From NCBI GenBank assembly GCA_965204295.1, contig OZ241973.1, positions 248,001-312,000 of the forward strand: 64,000 nucleotides of DNA. Reading direction: 5' to 3'. How positions within the stretch are numbered: the stretch's first letter is position 1; each line of letters starts with the position of its first letter. A program made the position numbers and the translations under genes. Under the pieces are notes generated by a model, which was not told where the DNA came from, did no database searches, and saw only the letters and a list, made by a program, of their open reading frames with translations. Below, piece by piece: positions 1 to 9,098 of this stretch. Origin of the DNA: JAWKWH01 sp965204295 (lineage in GTDB: Bacteria > Pseudomonadota > Alphaproteobacteria > Rhizobiales > Rhizobiaceae).

Positions 1-3000
1 TCAAAACCTTCGGGCGCAAAGGATGCCAGGACGACCGAAATGCCCGCCGACGCGGAGCCGGTAGAGGAAACGTATTCCGGAGTCGAGGATGCGGGAGAAG
101 AAGCGCCCGCAGGCAACCTCCGCCCGGTGGAGACCGCTCAAGGCGTACGCGCCGCGTTTTCCGCGGCCAACGACGACCGTCCGCAAACCCTGAACAAGCG
201 CGCGCCCCGCACCATAATCTGGATGATGGCATTGCTCTCCATCGTCTGGGTCGGCTGCGGAATTGCGCTCGGTCACCTGCTCCATGCTCCGGAAATATGG
301 CAAATACGCGGTTTTGACCAGTTGCTGGCAGCGCCGGGCGTTATAGCGCTCGCGGTCGGAACCCTGATGCCGGTTATCCTGTTCTGGGGCTTTGGCCTTA
401 TGATCCGGCGCGCGCAGGAAATGCGCCTGGCGGCGCAGTCCATGACAGAAGTGGCTTTCCGACTGGCGGAACCTGAGAAAATTGCCGCTGACCGCGTGAT
501 GACCGTTGGTCGGGCCGTGCGCCGCGAGGTAGGCGCAATGAGCGAAGGAATTGAACGCGCGCTGGCAAGAGCGGTCGAACTTGAAACTCTGGTCCATAAC
601 GAGGTCAACCAACTTGAGCGGGCTTATACCGACAACGAAGCCCGCATCCGCGGACTTGTCGATGGACTCGGCAGCGAGCGGGACATGGTCGTGAGCCACG
701 CGCGACAGGTGCGCGCGTCGGTTTCCGGCGCTCATGAGCAGTTAAAGGAAGAATTCGGCGCGGCGGGTGATGTCATCCGCGAAAATGTCCTTAAAGCCTC
801 CACACAGCTTGCGACCACGCTGACCAACTCCGGAAGTGAGTTGATCGACCGCTTCGATGACAGCAGCAAAGCGATCTATCGGTCCATCGACGAGCGGATG
901 GGTGAGATCTCCACATGCCTCACCACGTCCGGAGATGAATTTACCGGTTTGCTTGACACGCGCATAGCGATACTTACCGAGCGTACAGACGAACTGACAT
1001 CGTCTCTGTCCGGCGTGCTGGATGAGCGGACCAACTCGATGATCACTTTGCTCGGCGGGGCGACGCAGTCGATGACGACGGAATTCGATACGAGGCTTGC
1101 CGGCATCGAAAAGACCTTGAGAGAGCGCGGCGCGGCATTGATCGACCAGTTTCAGACGCGCGCGGAAGCGCTGGAGGGCGGATCGGAGAAGCTGAACGCG
1201 GCGCTCGAACTTCGCACCCGTCAGATTAACGAATCCCTGGTGGAACGCACCCGGGAAATCGCCGAGACGTTCGCGGACGGCAAGAAGGAATTGTCGGGCG
1301 CGATCGAACTCGGAAAGATGACGATTGGCGAGGAACTGACAGAACTGGTCAAGACCACATCCGACCAAATCGGCGAGAAGACATCCGACTTGTCCGCAAA
1401 ACTGCACACAAGCGGCGCCGAGATATCGAACATATTGCAGAGCGAACTGACCGAACTGGAAAATCGGGCTGCCCTGTTTGGCGAAAAGATACTCGAAAAC
1501 AGGACGCAGGTTTCAGGTATTCTGGATTCCGACATTTCCCGGTTGGAGGAACGTGCAGCCGGCTTCGCCAGGTCGCTCACCGATAATCGCGAGACGCTTG
1601 CCAATCTCGCCGAAGCGGATCTGGCCGCCTTGCAGGAGCGAGCCGCCGGATTTTCCGCCGCTCTTGCCGCAAATCGCGAACAGATTTCCGGGGCGCTATC
1701 CGCCGATCTGGAGACGTTGCAGAGGAAATCGGACGAATTCGAGCAGAAAATGTCGCAGACGCGGAAGGATATTTCCGGCATCGTCGAATCCGACCTGGCA
1801 AAACTCTCCGACAGCAGAAATGCGCTGGATGCGGCTGTCGCGGAGTATTTGCGGTCGATGTCCGGTCGCGCCGCGCAGATCAGTTCGGCGGTCTCAAACG
1901 ACGTCGAGCACATCGAAAAGGTCTTCCATGACCAGACCGGCGTCATCGAAGAACGTACAGCAACAATGCAGACCGCACTCAATGCCGGTGTCGACAATGT
2001 TCGCAGGACACTTGAGGGAAGCGCGGTGTCGGTCGCCGGGGCATTGCGTGACAGCGTGCTTGAGGCAACCCGGTCACTCACCGAAACCGCCGAAAACACC
2101 TTCAAGGATGCCGATGAGAAGATCTCGGCACGCGCCGATGCGACCGCGGAAAAACTGGCGTCGAAGGCCGGAGAAATAGCCGGTATCTTCGGGGCGGTCG
2201 AGAACAATATCGCATCGCGGGCAAACGAGGTGACCGCCGCTTTCGAAGACGCCGAGCAGTCCATCATCGTACGCACACAACAGACCTCCAAAGAATTGGC
2301 GGCACGCGCCGACGCGACCGCGGAAAAACTGGCGTCGAAGGCCGGAGAAATAGCCGGTATCTTCGGGGCGGTCGAGAACAATATCGCATCGCGGGCAAAC
2401 GAGGTGACCGCCGCTTTCGAAGACGCCGAGCAGTCCATCATCGTACGCACACAACAGACCTCCAAAGAATTGGCGGCGCGCGGAGAGGCGATCGCGGCAG
2501 CGCTTTCCGGCGTTGAAGACCGCCTGGGCCAAAGCGCCGATGCGTTGGCGGCTCGCATTGCCAGCGGTGTCGGGAGCGCCGAATCCCGTTTGACCGAAGG
2601 GGCGGAAGTTGTCACACGCAGGCTTACCGAACAGATTGCCGAAACCGAATCGCAATTGCGTGACCGCGCGGATTCGCTGACGACAACATTCGCCGGCCTG
2701 CACGACCGGATCGCCGGAAGCACGAACGAAGCCGCGTCGACGATCGCCGAAAAAACCCGCGAGCTCAATGAGGTGCTTGCCGGCCGCTCCGCCGAAATTT
2801 CCAGAATACTGGACGACACCGCGCGGCCGCTCGTGGAACGGTTCGCGGAGAGCGGCGGTCACCTGCAACGCGATCTGGCCGAAGCGACAGAAATGGCGGC
2901 GGAAAAACTGCGCAGCCAGAATGCGGCTCTGGTCAGCGCGATCGCAAGCCGGACAAGTGAAACCTTGTCGGCTGTCGACAGTGCAAGCACGAATCTGTCG

Positions 3001-4308
3001 GAAACCGTTGCGGAATTGATCGACCGGTTGACATCGTCGAACTCACGTCTTGGCGAGTTGATCGACATGGCCGCTCGAAATCTGACCGACGTCGACAGCC
3101 GCCTGGCCCAGACGACAGAACAGTTTGCCGCAAACACGACTAGGACGTCCGACAGTTTCGCGAGCTCGGTACGCATTTTAGAAACGAACACCGGAAAACT
3201 GGGCGAACTGTCGGACGACACGCTGGAGCAGATCGCAGGCATCGCCGACCGGTTCAACGCCCATGGCAAGGTGCTTTCAAGCGCATCCGATCTGCTTGCG
3301 ACCGCTCAATCCAACCTTTCACACACACTTGATGACCGCCAGGGCGCTCTGGAGAATCTTGCGTCCGGCCTAGTTGCAAAATCCGAAGAGATTGAACGCG
3401 TGATGCGGTCATTTGAGAATCTGGTCGGTCAATCGATCGCCAAAGCCGAAGATCGCACCCGCGAAACAACCGATCGCATAGGCGATGCGATCACGGAGGT
3501 CGTCGAAACGGCGACCGAGCGCTTTGCGGGCGCGACCGAGGAAATGCGCGAAACGGCAAATCGCATCCGCACGGAACTGGAAACCACCCGCTCGGACCTC
3601 CACAAGAGTGTGTTCGATCTTCCCAAAGAGCTGGCAACCGCCATGCAGCGCTCCGTTTCCGATCAGATCAATGTGCTGAAGAAACTGTCCGACCGCTTTG
3701 ACGTCGATGGCGATCAGGTTCAACCGGCGCGGAGAGCTCCGGTCGACGAGGCCCAATCCCGCCCCATGGAGACACTTGTCGAAACCGTACGGCCGGTCGC
3801 TCCGGAGCCAACCGAAAACACTCCGGCTCCCACCGAGGGCGCGCGACAAGGCGGCTGGGTCCGGGATCTGCTGCGCCATGCCTCCCGGGATGAACCGCAG
3901 TCGCAAGAAACCCCGGCAATTTCCGTTGATTCTACACCGGAAGGGCGTTCGCGGGATCAAGTCGTCGCATCACTGAATTCCCAGTCGGTCGATATCATGA
4001 AGGCGATTGATTACGATGCTTCTTCCGTTGATCTCTGGGAGCGATACCGCAAAGGCGAGCGCAATGTGTTTACGCGACACCTGTCTGCCTTGACGGGGCA
4101 ACGGACATCTGACGCGATACGGGACAAATATAAGGCGGACGGCGACTTCCGCACCAACGTTGACCGCTATTGCAAGGATTTCGAGAGGCTGCTTGACGAT
4201 GTCGAACGCAACGATCACGACAACGTCATGACACGGAAGACCTATCTGACGTCCGATACCGGCAAGGTCTACACCATGCTCGCTCATGCGACCGGTCGGC
4301 TGCGCTAG
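1..4308 (+). CDS. Giant membrane-anchored coiled-coil protein, 5' end outside window
   Basis: The frame is open from base 1 and has no convincing ribosome site before the ATG at 40, so the true start is probably upstream. From that ATG there are 1422 residues. Two hydrophobic segments (about residues 57-80 and 100-122, counted from ATG 40) are followed by about 1,000 residues of Ala/Glu/Thr/Ser-rich heptad-like sequence with many degenerate repeats of the type 'R...I...L..GA'. A compact conserved-looking C-terminal domain (about 1,300-1,420) includes 'AIDYDASSVDLWERYRKGE'. Proteins of this layout, often labelled apolipoprotein- or kinesin-like, are common in Hyphomicrobiales and have no established function; I infer an envelope or cell-pole structural role at most. 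It contains a nearly exact 174 bp tandem duplication (2126-2473). Its stop codon TAG coincides with the left end of an IS630 element. Confidence 0.8.
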   Translation, partial: SKPSGAKDARTTEMPADAEPVEETYSGVEDAGEEAPAGNLRPVETAQGVRAAFSAANDDRPQTLNKRAPRTIIWMMALLSIVWVGCGIALGHLLHAPEIWQIRGFDQLLAAPGVIALAVGTLMPVILFWGFGLMIRRAQEMRLAAQSMTEVAFRLAEPEKIAADRVMTVGRAVRREVGAMSEGIERALARAVELETLVHNEVNQLERAYTDNEARIRGLVDGLGSERDMVVSHARQVRASVSGAHEQLKEEFGAAGDVIRENVLKASTQLATTLTNSGSELIDRFDDSSKAIYRSIDERMGEISTCLTTSGDEFTGLLDTRIAILTERTDELTSSLSGVLDERTNSMITLLGGATQSMTTEFDTRLAGIEKTLRERGAALIDQFQTRAEALEGGSEKLNAALELRTRQINESLVERTREIAETFADGKKELSGAIELGKMTIGEELTELVKTTSDQIGEKTSDLSAKLHTSGAEISNILQSELTELENRAALFGEKILENRTQVSGILDSDISRLEERAAGFARSLTDNRETLANLAEADLAALQERAAGFSAALAANREQISGALSADLETLQRKSDEFEQKMSQTRKDISGIVESDLAKLSDSRNALDAAVAEYLRSMSGRAAQISSAVSNDVEHIEKVFHDQTGVIEERTATMQTALNAGVDNVRRTLEGSAVSVAGALRDSVLEATRSLTETAENTFKDADEKISARADATAEKLASKAGEIAGIFGAVENNIASRANEVTAAFEDAEQSIIVRTQQTSKELAARADATAEKLASKAGEIAGIFGAVENNIASRANEVTAAFEDAEQSIIVRTQQTSKELAARGEAIAAALSGVEDRLGQSADALAARIASGVGSAESRLTEGAEVVTRRLTEQIAETESQLRDRADSLTTTFAGLHDRIAGSTNEAASTIAEKTRELNEVLAGRSAEISRILDDTARPLVERFAESGGHLQRDLAEATEMAAEKLRSQNAALVSAIASRTSETLSAVDSASTNLSETVAELIDRLTSSNSRLGELIDMAARNLTDVDSRLAQTTEQFAANTTRTSDSFASSVRILETNTGKLGELSDDTLEQIAGIADRFNAHGKVLSSASDLLATAQSNLSHTLDDRQGALENLASGLVAKSEEIERVMRSFENLVGQSIAKAEDRTRETTDRIGDAITEVVETATERFAGATEEMRETANRIRTELETTRSDLHKSVFDLPKELATAMQRSVSDQINVLKKLSDRFDVDGDQVQPARRAPVDEAQSRPMETLVETVRPVAPEPTENTPAPTEGARQGGWVRDLLRHASRDEPQSQETPAISVDSTPEGRSRDQVVASLNSQSVDIMKAIDYDASSVDLWERYRKGERNVFTRHLSALTGQRTSDAIRDKYKADGDFRTNVDRYCKDFERLLDDVERNDHDNVMTRKTYLTSDTGKVYTMLAHATGRLR
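2126..2473 (+). repeat. 174 bp in-frame tandem duplication inside the coiled-coil gene
   Basis: Bases 2126-2299 are repeated at 2300-2473. I see one difference, GAT versus GAC in the codon starting near 2137/2311, which is silent. The unit encodes 58 residues (starting ARADATAEKLASK). It keeps the reading frame and adds one coiled-coil segment. Such identity points to a recent duplication or to active homogenisation. Confidence 0.95.
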
Positions 4309-5500
4309 ATCGGTTCAGTTTTTGGCTGCATTGAATTGTGGTTTCCTTTGAGGGTTGGATGTGGTTCAGGATCCATAACGGTGAAGGAGGCCGGTATGGA
4401 TGACGCGACCTTACCCGAATGATCTTCGCGAACGTGTTGTTTCCGCGATGCAGGCTGGAGAGAGCCGTCACCGGGCTGCGGAGCGGTTTGGAGTTGCGCC
4501 GTCGGGCGTTGTGAAGTGGAGACTGCGCGTGGCGCGGACCGGCTCGGTGAGGCCTGCGAAGATGGGCGGGTGTCACCGCCCGGTTCTGGAGCCGCATCGG
4601 GGTTGGCTGTTGGATAGGGTGCGGAACTCTCCGGCCGTGTTGCAGGAGATGCCGGCGGAGTAGTGCGGGGGCGCGGTGAGCCACGATACTGTCTGGCGTT
4701 TTCTGCGCGGCTGCGGGTTCGGTTTCAAGAAAAAGACGCTGGTCGCCGATGAGTGCGAACGCGCGGACGTGAAACGCCGTCGCGAGCGGTGGCGGCGCCA
4801 TTGAGGCCGGATCGACCCGCGCCGGTCGGTGTTCATCGACGAGACCCGGGTGAAGACCACGATGGCGCCGCTCAGGGGCCGGGCGCCGAAAGGCAACGCC
4901 TGCCGAGAGTGTCCGATCTTCTGTGTATGACTGATCTGGTTCATGCTTTTGCATAAGGAAGCAAGGATGACGATTTCCAAGGAACGACTGGACGAACTTC
5001 TTCAGGGCTGTGAGCGGCCTGAAGACATGGTTGGCGATACAGGGCTACTGAAGGAGCTCAAGATCAAGCTGATGGAAGCGGATGCTTGGCGCCGAGTTGA
5101 CAGCGCACTTGGGCCATGAGGAGGGCAAGGAGGCCCCTCCGGGTCAGACGGTCCGGTCAACGGCGACATCTTCCGCACCTGTATCGCAAGGGCGCCGGGC
5201 GCCACATTGAAGCCCCGCGACGTGGGACAATCCCGACAGCCACAAGAGCCAGGCCGTGCGCGAGGCGGTCCGCGCAGCCGGCGCGCACCTGCTAATCCTG
5301 CCACCCTACAGCCCTGACCTCAACCCGATCGAACAGGCTTTCGCAAAAGCTCAAACACCGGATGCGCAAAACACAGGCACGCTCCCGCGAGAACCTCTGG
5401 CGCGCCGTCGGATCAATCCTCGACAGCTTCACCCCTGATCAATGCGCAAAACACCTCACAAACACAGGATATGTTGCCGTCAAAACCTGAAACGCTCTAG
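4305..5500 (+). mobile_element. Degenerate IS630-family element with terminal inverted repeats
   Basis: The left end (4305-4323) and right end (5482-5500) form imperfect inverted repeats, about 16 of 19 positions matching, both bounded by CTAG as expected for insertion at TA. The transposase is readable in pieces. The N-terminal helix-turn-helix part is at 4400-4663 (MTRPYPNDLRERVV...), closed by a premature TAG. The first catalytic Asp region is 'FIDETRVKTTMAP' near 4830. After an interruption come 'DGPVNGDIFRT' near 5150 and the C-terminal part 'LLILPPYSPDLNPIEQAF' (5291-5345) carrying the D..E residues. Several frameshifts and stops make it inactive. The element begins inside the TAG stop of the upstream coiled-coil gene; because TA is duplicated on insertion, the stop is restored. 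Confidence 0.85.
4904..5146 (+). mobile_element. IS256-family fragment nested in the IS630 element
   Basis: From about 4904 (GAGAGTGTCCGATCTTCTGTGT, resembling an IS256-type terminal repeat) the sequence leaves IS630. ATG 4967 starts 'MTISKERLDELLQGCERPED', the typical N-terminus of IS256-family transposases of the ISRm3 sort. A frameshift follows after 'KLMEA', and the homologous text continues in another frame as 'LTAHLGHEEGKEAPPGQT' until about 5146, where IS630 sequence resumes. Only about the first 60 codons remain. No right end is visible, so this is the remnant of an insertion followed by deletion, which also removed about 20 IS630 codons. Confidence 0.75.
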
Positions 5501-5576
5501 GTGAAGAAGTTCACATAACGTACGCTTCCAAATCGCGTCCGGAATTTTCCGTGCGAACAGCGCTGCTTTGGCACTC

Positions 5577-5604
5577 TTGACTAGTCAACTAATCAGATTA
5601 TTAT
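5577..5604 (+). promoter_or_regulatory. Probable promoter and operator of the GntR gene
   Basis: TTGACT (5577-5582) is a good -35 hexamer, spaced 16 bp from TATTAT (5599-5604). The -35 is embedded in a perfect 12 bp palindrome, TTGACTAGTCAA (5577-5588). GntR/HutC-type repressors bind short inverted repeats, so the palindrome is a likely autoregulatory operator. The start codon follows only 6 bases after the -10, so a transcript would be nearly leaderless. Confidence 0.55.
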
Positions 5605-5610
5605 CACCAA

Positions 5611-6429
5611 ATGCACAAATTTAACGCCAATCCACGTTATCAAATCCTGGCCGATGAACTTCGGCGGAGCATAGGGAACGGCGAATACAAGCCAGGTAAC
5701 AGGTTGCCGAGCGAGTCGGAACTGTGTGCCAGTTACAGCGTCAGTCGGGGAACCGTCGTTCGTGCGATCGAACAGTTGGTATCAGAGGGTGTGGTCCACA
5801 GAAGGCAGGGTGCGGGCAGTTTTGTCGCACGTCCGTCCTTGCGCAGGCGAGCGGGAAAGTTGCTCAGCTTTTCGGAATCGGCGGCGGGCGAAGGGCTGCG
5901 CTCAACGCAATCACTTTTGTCGATAGAACCGGCGACCGACGAGCGGGTGGCGGAGTTCCAATGCGTTGGCCAGGCGATCTATCTGTGCCGTCTACGATCC
6001 ATAGACGGCATTCCATGCGCGGTGCATCGCTCAATGATTCCGATGCATGTCGCGCGCAACATCGGCGCCCTGAATGGTGACGACCCGGCTGCGCTAAAGG
6101 ATTCCAACTTCTCGCTTTATGAAGCTCTGGACCTAGCTGGTTATACAGTCCGCGAAGCCCGTGAGCGCGCGACGAGCAGGTTGGCCGAAGCGGAAGAATG
6201 TTCCCTGCTTGACATCGCGCAACCGGCGCCGGTGATGGTGGTGTTCCGGCAAAGCTTCGATGCCGCGGGAAGACTCGTTGAAGCCGTCGAAGCGGTTTAT
6301 CACGGTGAATATTATACCTATGACATGCAGCTCGTTGCGGCGCCGAGCGCGGCGCCCGGTCAGGCTAATGCGAACGTACTCAGTATCGGCGGGCGAATGG
6401 TTTATCCGAAATACAATAACAGGGAGTAA
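5611..6429 (+). CDS. GntR/HutC-family transcriptional regulator
   Basis: 272 residues. Residues about 8-75 form a GntR winged helix-turn-helix (RYQILADELRRSI...GNRLPSESELCASYSVSRGTV, then the wing RRQGAGSFVA). The remainder matches a UTRA effector-binding domain (SLYEALDLAGYTV...AQPAPVMVVFRQSFD). HutC-subfamily proteins repress neighbouring catabolic operons and are released by a small ligand. It reads in the same direction as the transporter and catabolic cluster that begins 5 bases later, so it is the probable local regulator, with a nucleoside or its breakdown product as likely ligand (inference). ATG 5611 has no strong Shine-Dalgarno sequence, in keeping with a very short leader. Confidence 0.9.
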   Translation: MHKFNANPRYQILADELRRSIGNGEYKPGNRLPSESELCASYSVSRGTVVRAIEQLVSEGVVHRRQGAGSFVARPSLRRRAGKLLSFSESAAGEGLRSTQSLLSIEPATDERVAEFQCVGQAIYLCRLRSIDGIPCAVHRSMIPMHVARNIGALNGDDPAALKDSNFSLYEALDLAGYTVREARERATSRLAEAEECSLLDIAQPAPVMVVFRQSFDAAGRLVEAVEAVYHGEYYTYDMQLVAAPSAAPGQANANVLSIGGRMVYPKYNNRE

Positions 6430-6434
6430 GCAAC

Positions 6435-7464
6435 ATATTCAGATATTCAGCACTGGCGGCAAGCCTTGCATTGGCAATAATGTCGAGTTCCGGAATGGCG
6501 GCGGATGTCGCTCCGGCAGCCCTGATCATCGCGCAGGGTGGCCTGGGCGACGGATCGTGGAACGACACGGCCAATGCAGGCTTCAAGGCCGGCCTTGAAA
6601 AAACGGGCATTAAAGGACGGCCCATCGAGTCTAAAGGACGTCGCGGCACAAGGCGAAGAGATCATGCGACGGGCAGTCGATGGCGGGTTCGGTCTGGTAA
6701 TAAGCCTGGAGTGGATTCACGGAGAACCTATGGAGAAACTGGCGGTCGATTATCCCGACGCCAATTGGGTGATCATGAATCAGACCCGCAAAGGCGACAA
6801 TATCGTTTCGGTTGTATTTGGCGAGCACGAGGGGTCCTATCTGGCTGGCGCGCTTGCTGCCCAGGTGACGACGGATACGTCGATCAAGGGCATCAATGAA
6901 CAGGCGTTTATAGGCGTTATCGGCGGTGTGAAGGCACCGGGCATCGACAAGTTTATCGTCGGTTATATTCAGGGCGCCAAGGCGATCAACCCGGACGTCG
7001 ACGTCAAAGTCGCCTATTCCGAATCCTTCGGCGACCCGGCCAAGGGCCAGCAGATGGCCAAGGCCATGTTCAATGAGGGCGCGGACATTGTCTACCAAGT
7101 TGCCGGCGGCACCGGGATCGGCATCATCGAAGCGGCCAAGGCGGAAGGCCGCTATGCTATCGGCGTAGACACCGATCAGGACGGGATGGCGCCGGGCAAT
7201 GTGCTGACCAGCATGATCAAGCGTGTCGACGTCGCGGTAGAAGACATCGTGATCAACTACGCTGCCGACAAGTTTCCGGGCGGCGAGGTCATGGATTTCG
7301 GTTTGGCGCAGAACGGCGTTGCGCTGTCCGACATGAAGCATACCAAGGACATGGTGCCTGCGGCCTATCTGGAGAAAGTCGATGCATTGAAAGCGGATAT
7401 CGTCGCAGGGAAGATCGATGTCTGGGATGTCTCCACCGAAGGCTATCCGGACTTCTTCAGGTAA
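6435..7464 (+). pseudogene. BMP-family (nucleoside-type) ABC substrate-binding protein, frameshifted and with a damaged start
   Basis: Homologous sequence begins right after the gntR stop. AGGGAG (6421-6426) is followed at proper spacing by ATA at 6435, where ATG would be expected, then a signal peptide (FRYSALAASLALAIMSSSG MAADV) and the mature start 'LIIAQGGLGDGSWND'. Near 6610-6635 the frame changes by one base; the rest (SSLKDVAAQGEEIMRRAVD through GYPDFFR) continues in the next frame to TAA at 7464. The remaining family features are intact (GEHEGSYLAGALAA, GGTGIGIIEAA, GVDTDQDGM). BMP-family lipoproteins and periplasmic proteins deliver purine nucleosides to the transporter encoded downstream. 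Either the gene is dead or the two lesions are sequencing errors. Use of ATA or the downstream TTG 6471 as a start cannot be excluded but would not cure the frameshift. Confidence 0.8.
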
Positions 7465-7474
7465 GATCCGGTAT

Positions 7475-7498
7475 CGTCGGCGGTTTTGGCCGCCGACG
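7475..7498 (+). promoter_or_regulatory. Strong hairpin between binding-protein and ATPase genes
   Basis: CGTCGGCGG (7475-7483) pairs perfectly with CCGCCGACG (7490-7498) around a 6-base loop. No U-run follows, so this is more likely an mRNA-stabilising or attenuating hairpin than a terminator. Such stems often lie after binding-protein genes and give them higher transcript levels than the permease genes. Confidence 0.6.
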
Positions 7499-7517
7499 GA
7501 CACATGGGTGCAAATCA

Positions 7518-9098
7518 ATGACGGTCGCGGATAATAACGCGCAAGACCATGACGTCACCGTGCGCCTTGGCGCAGACGGCTTGAGCAAGCGCTACGGCAA
7601 CGTTCAGGCAAACCGGAACGTTTCGCTGTCTGTCGGACCTAGCGAGATTCACGCGATTGTCGGCGAGAACGGCGCCGGAAAATCGACGCTGATGCGCATG
7701 CTTCAGGGAATCGAGCGGGCCGATAGCGGCACGATCATTGTCGATGATCAACACATAGACCTGCCAGGACCGCAACAGGCCTTCACCCTCGGAATAGGTA
7801 TGGTGCACCAGGAATTCATGTTGGCGCCGGACCTGTCACTACTGGAAAATCTCGTGCTCGGTGAAGAGCCTCTGCGCAACGCGGCAGGACCGGTTTCGCG
7901 GATTGATTGGGACAAAGCACGGCAATGCGGCAACGCACTTGCCACACAGGCCGCCATCAGGATCGACTGGGGCCGAAGGGCCGGAAGCACACCGGTTCAT
8001 GTGCGGCAGTTCGTCGAAATCATCCGGCTATTAAGGCGCGGTGCGCGGATATTGATTCTCGACGAGCCTACGGCGGTGCTGGCGCCGCAGCAGGTGCAAG
8101 ACCTGTTTTCGCTTCTGCGAACACTGCGCGAACAAGGCACGACCGTCCTTTTCATCAGCCACAAGCTGAAAGAAGTCATGGCGCTTGCAGATCATGTTAC
8201 GGTGATGCGCAGGGGCGAGGTCTGCTTTTCAGGTTTGGTCAATGAGACCAGCGCCGAGGAAGTCGCAGGGTACATGATCGGGCAGGAACATTTTCTGCCG
8301 CAATCCGCAATCAGACGTCCAGCGGATACGAATGCGTCTGAAGACACGGTACTGGAAGTCCGGAACCTTTCCATTGAAGCGCTGGAGAAGTCCCATCCGC
8401 TTCATGACATCAGCATCACTCTGTCGCGTGGTGAAATCGTTGGTATAGTCGGCGTCTCAGGCAACGGACAGCACGAGTTGATCGAATGCCTGGTCGGGTT
8501 GCGCGCACCGGGCAACGGTTCAGTCGTGCTTTCGGGAAAGGAAGTCACGCGTGCTGACAATGGCCGCCGCCGTCAGCTTGGCATGGGATATGTCAGCGCC
8601 GACCGACGGCATGAGGGTCTGGCGCTCGAAGCATCAATCGAGGCGAACGTCGTCGCCGGAAGTCATCGCCTGCCGCCGGTTTGCAGCGGTTATTTCCTTG
8701 ACCGGAGCGCGATGCACGCGACCAGCGCCGATCGTCTTCAATCACTCGATGTGCGCCACGGGGCACTGACCAATCCGGTCTCCAGCCTGTCGGGCGGAAA
8801 CCAGCAGAAACTGGTCTTTGCCCGCGAGATAGCCATCAAGCCGGGCTTGCTCGTGGTCTCCCAGCCGACACGCGGCGTCGATCTTCTCGGCATCGCGGCG
8901 ATCCACGACATTCTTCGCAAGTTTCGCGATGACGGCGGAGCCGTGCTGTTCGTCTCGGAAGAACTGGACGAACTTCTCGATCTGTCAGACCGGATTTACG
9001 TCATGGCGGGTGGAAGGATCGTCGGAGAGCGCACATCGGGCGAAGCCGGTATTGCGGACATCGGCAGTATGATGCTGATGCAGGACGAACATGCTTGA
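7518..9098 (+). CDS. Nucleoside-type ABC transporter, double ATP-binding subunit
   Basis: 526 residues with two nucleotide-binding halves, as in the BMP-associated RbsA/YufO-type subunits. The first half has Walker A GENGAGKST (about residues 51-59) and Walker B ILILDEPTAV, but its signature region reads TPVHVRQ instead of LSxGxxQ. The second half has the degenerate Walker A typical of the family (GVSGNGQHE) and a normal signature LSGGNQQK with H-loop region. It energises the two permeases downstream at the inner membrane. It starts at ATG 7518, 53 bases after the binding-protein stop, and overlaps the first permease gene by 8 bases, so translation is probably coupled. Confidence 0.92.
   Translation: MTVADNNAQDHDVTVRLGADGLSKRYGNVQANRNVSLSVGPSEIHAIVGENGAGKSTLMRMLQGIERADSGTIIVDDQHIDLPGPQQAFTLGIGMVHQEFMLAPDLSLLENLVLGEEPLRNAAGPVSRIDWDKARQCGNALATQAAIRIDWGRRAGSTPVHVRQFVEIIRLLRRGARILILDEPTAVLAPQQVQDLFSLLRTLREQGTTVLFISHKLKEVMALADHVTVMRRGEVCFSGLVNETSAEEVAGYMIGQEHFLPQSAIRRPADTNASEDTVLEVRNLSIEALEKSHPLHDISITLSRGEIVGIVGVSGNGQHELIECLVGLRAPGNGSVVLSGKEVTRADNGRRRQLGMGYVSADRRHEGLALEASIEANVVAGSHRLPPVCSGYFLDRSAMHATSADRLQSLDVRHGALTNPVSSLSGGNQQKLVFAREIAIKPGLLVVSQPTRGVDLLGIAAIHDILRKFRDDGGAVLFVSEELDELLDLSDRIYVMAGGRIVGERTSGEAGIADIGSMMLMQDEHA

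Noticed and set aside
1221..2819. Long minus-strand open frame (532 codons) inside the coiled-coil gene
   Set aside because: It is the mirror of a GC-rich, repetitive coding sequence: Ser/Ala-rich composition, no ribosome site, no recognisable domain.
4400..4663. Short IS630 N-terminal frame as a functional regulator gene
   Set aside because: It is the helix-turn-helix part of a transposase broken by a TAG; downstream homology continues past the stop.
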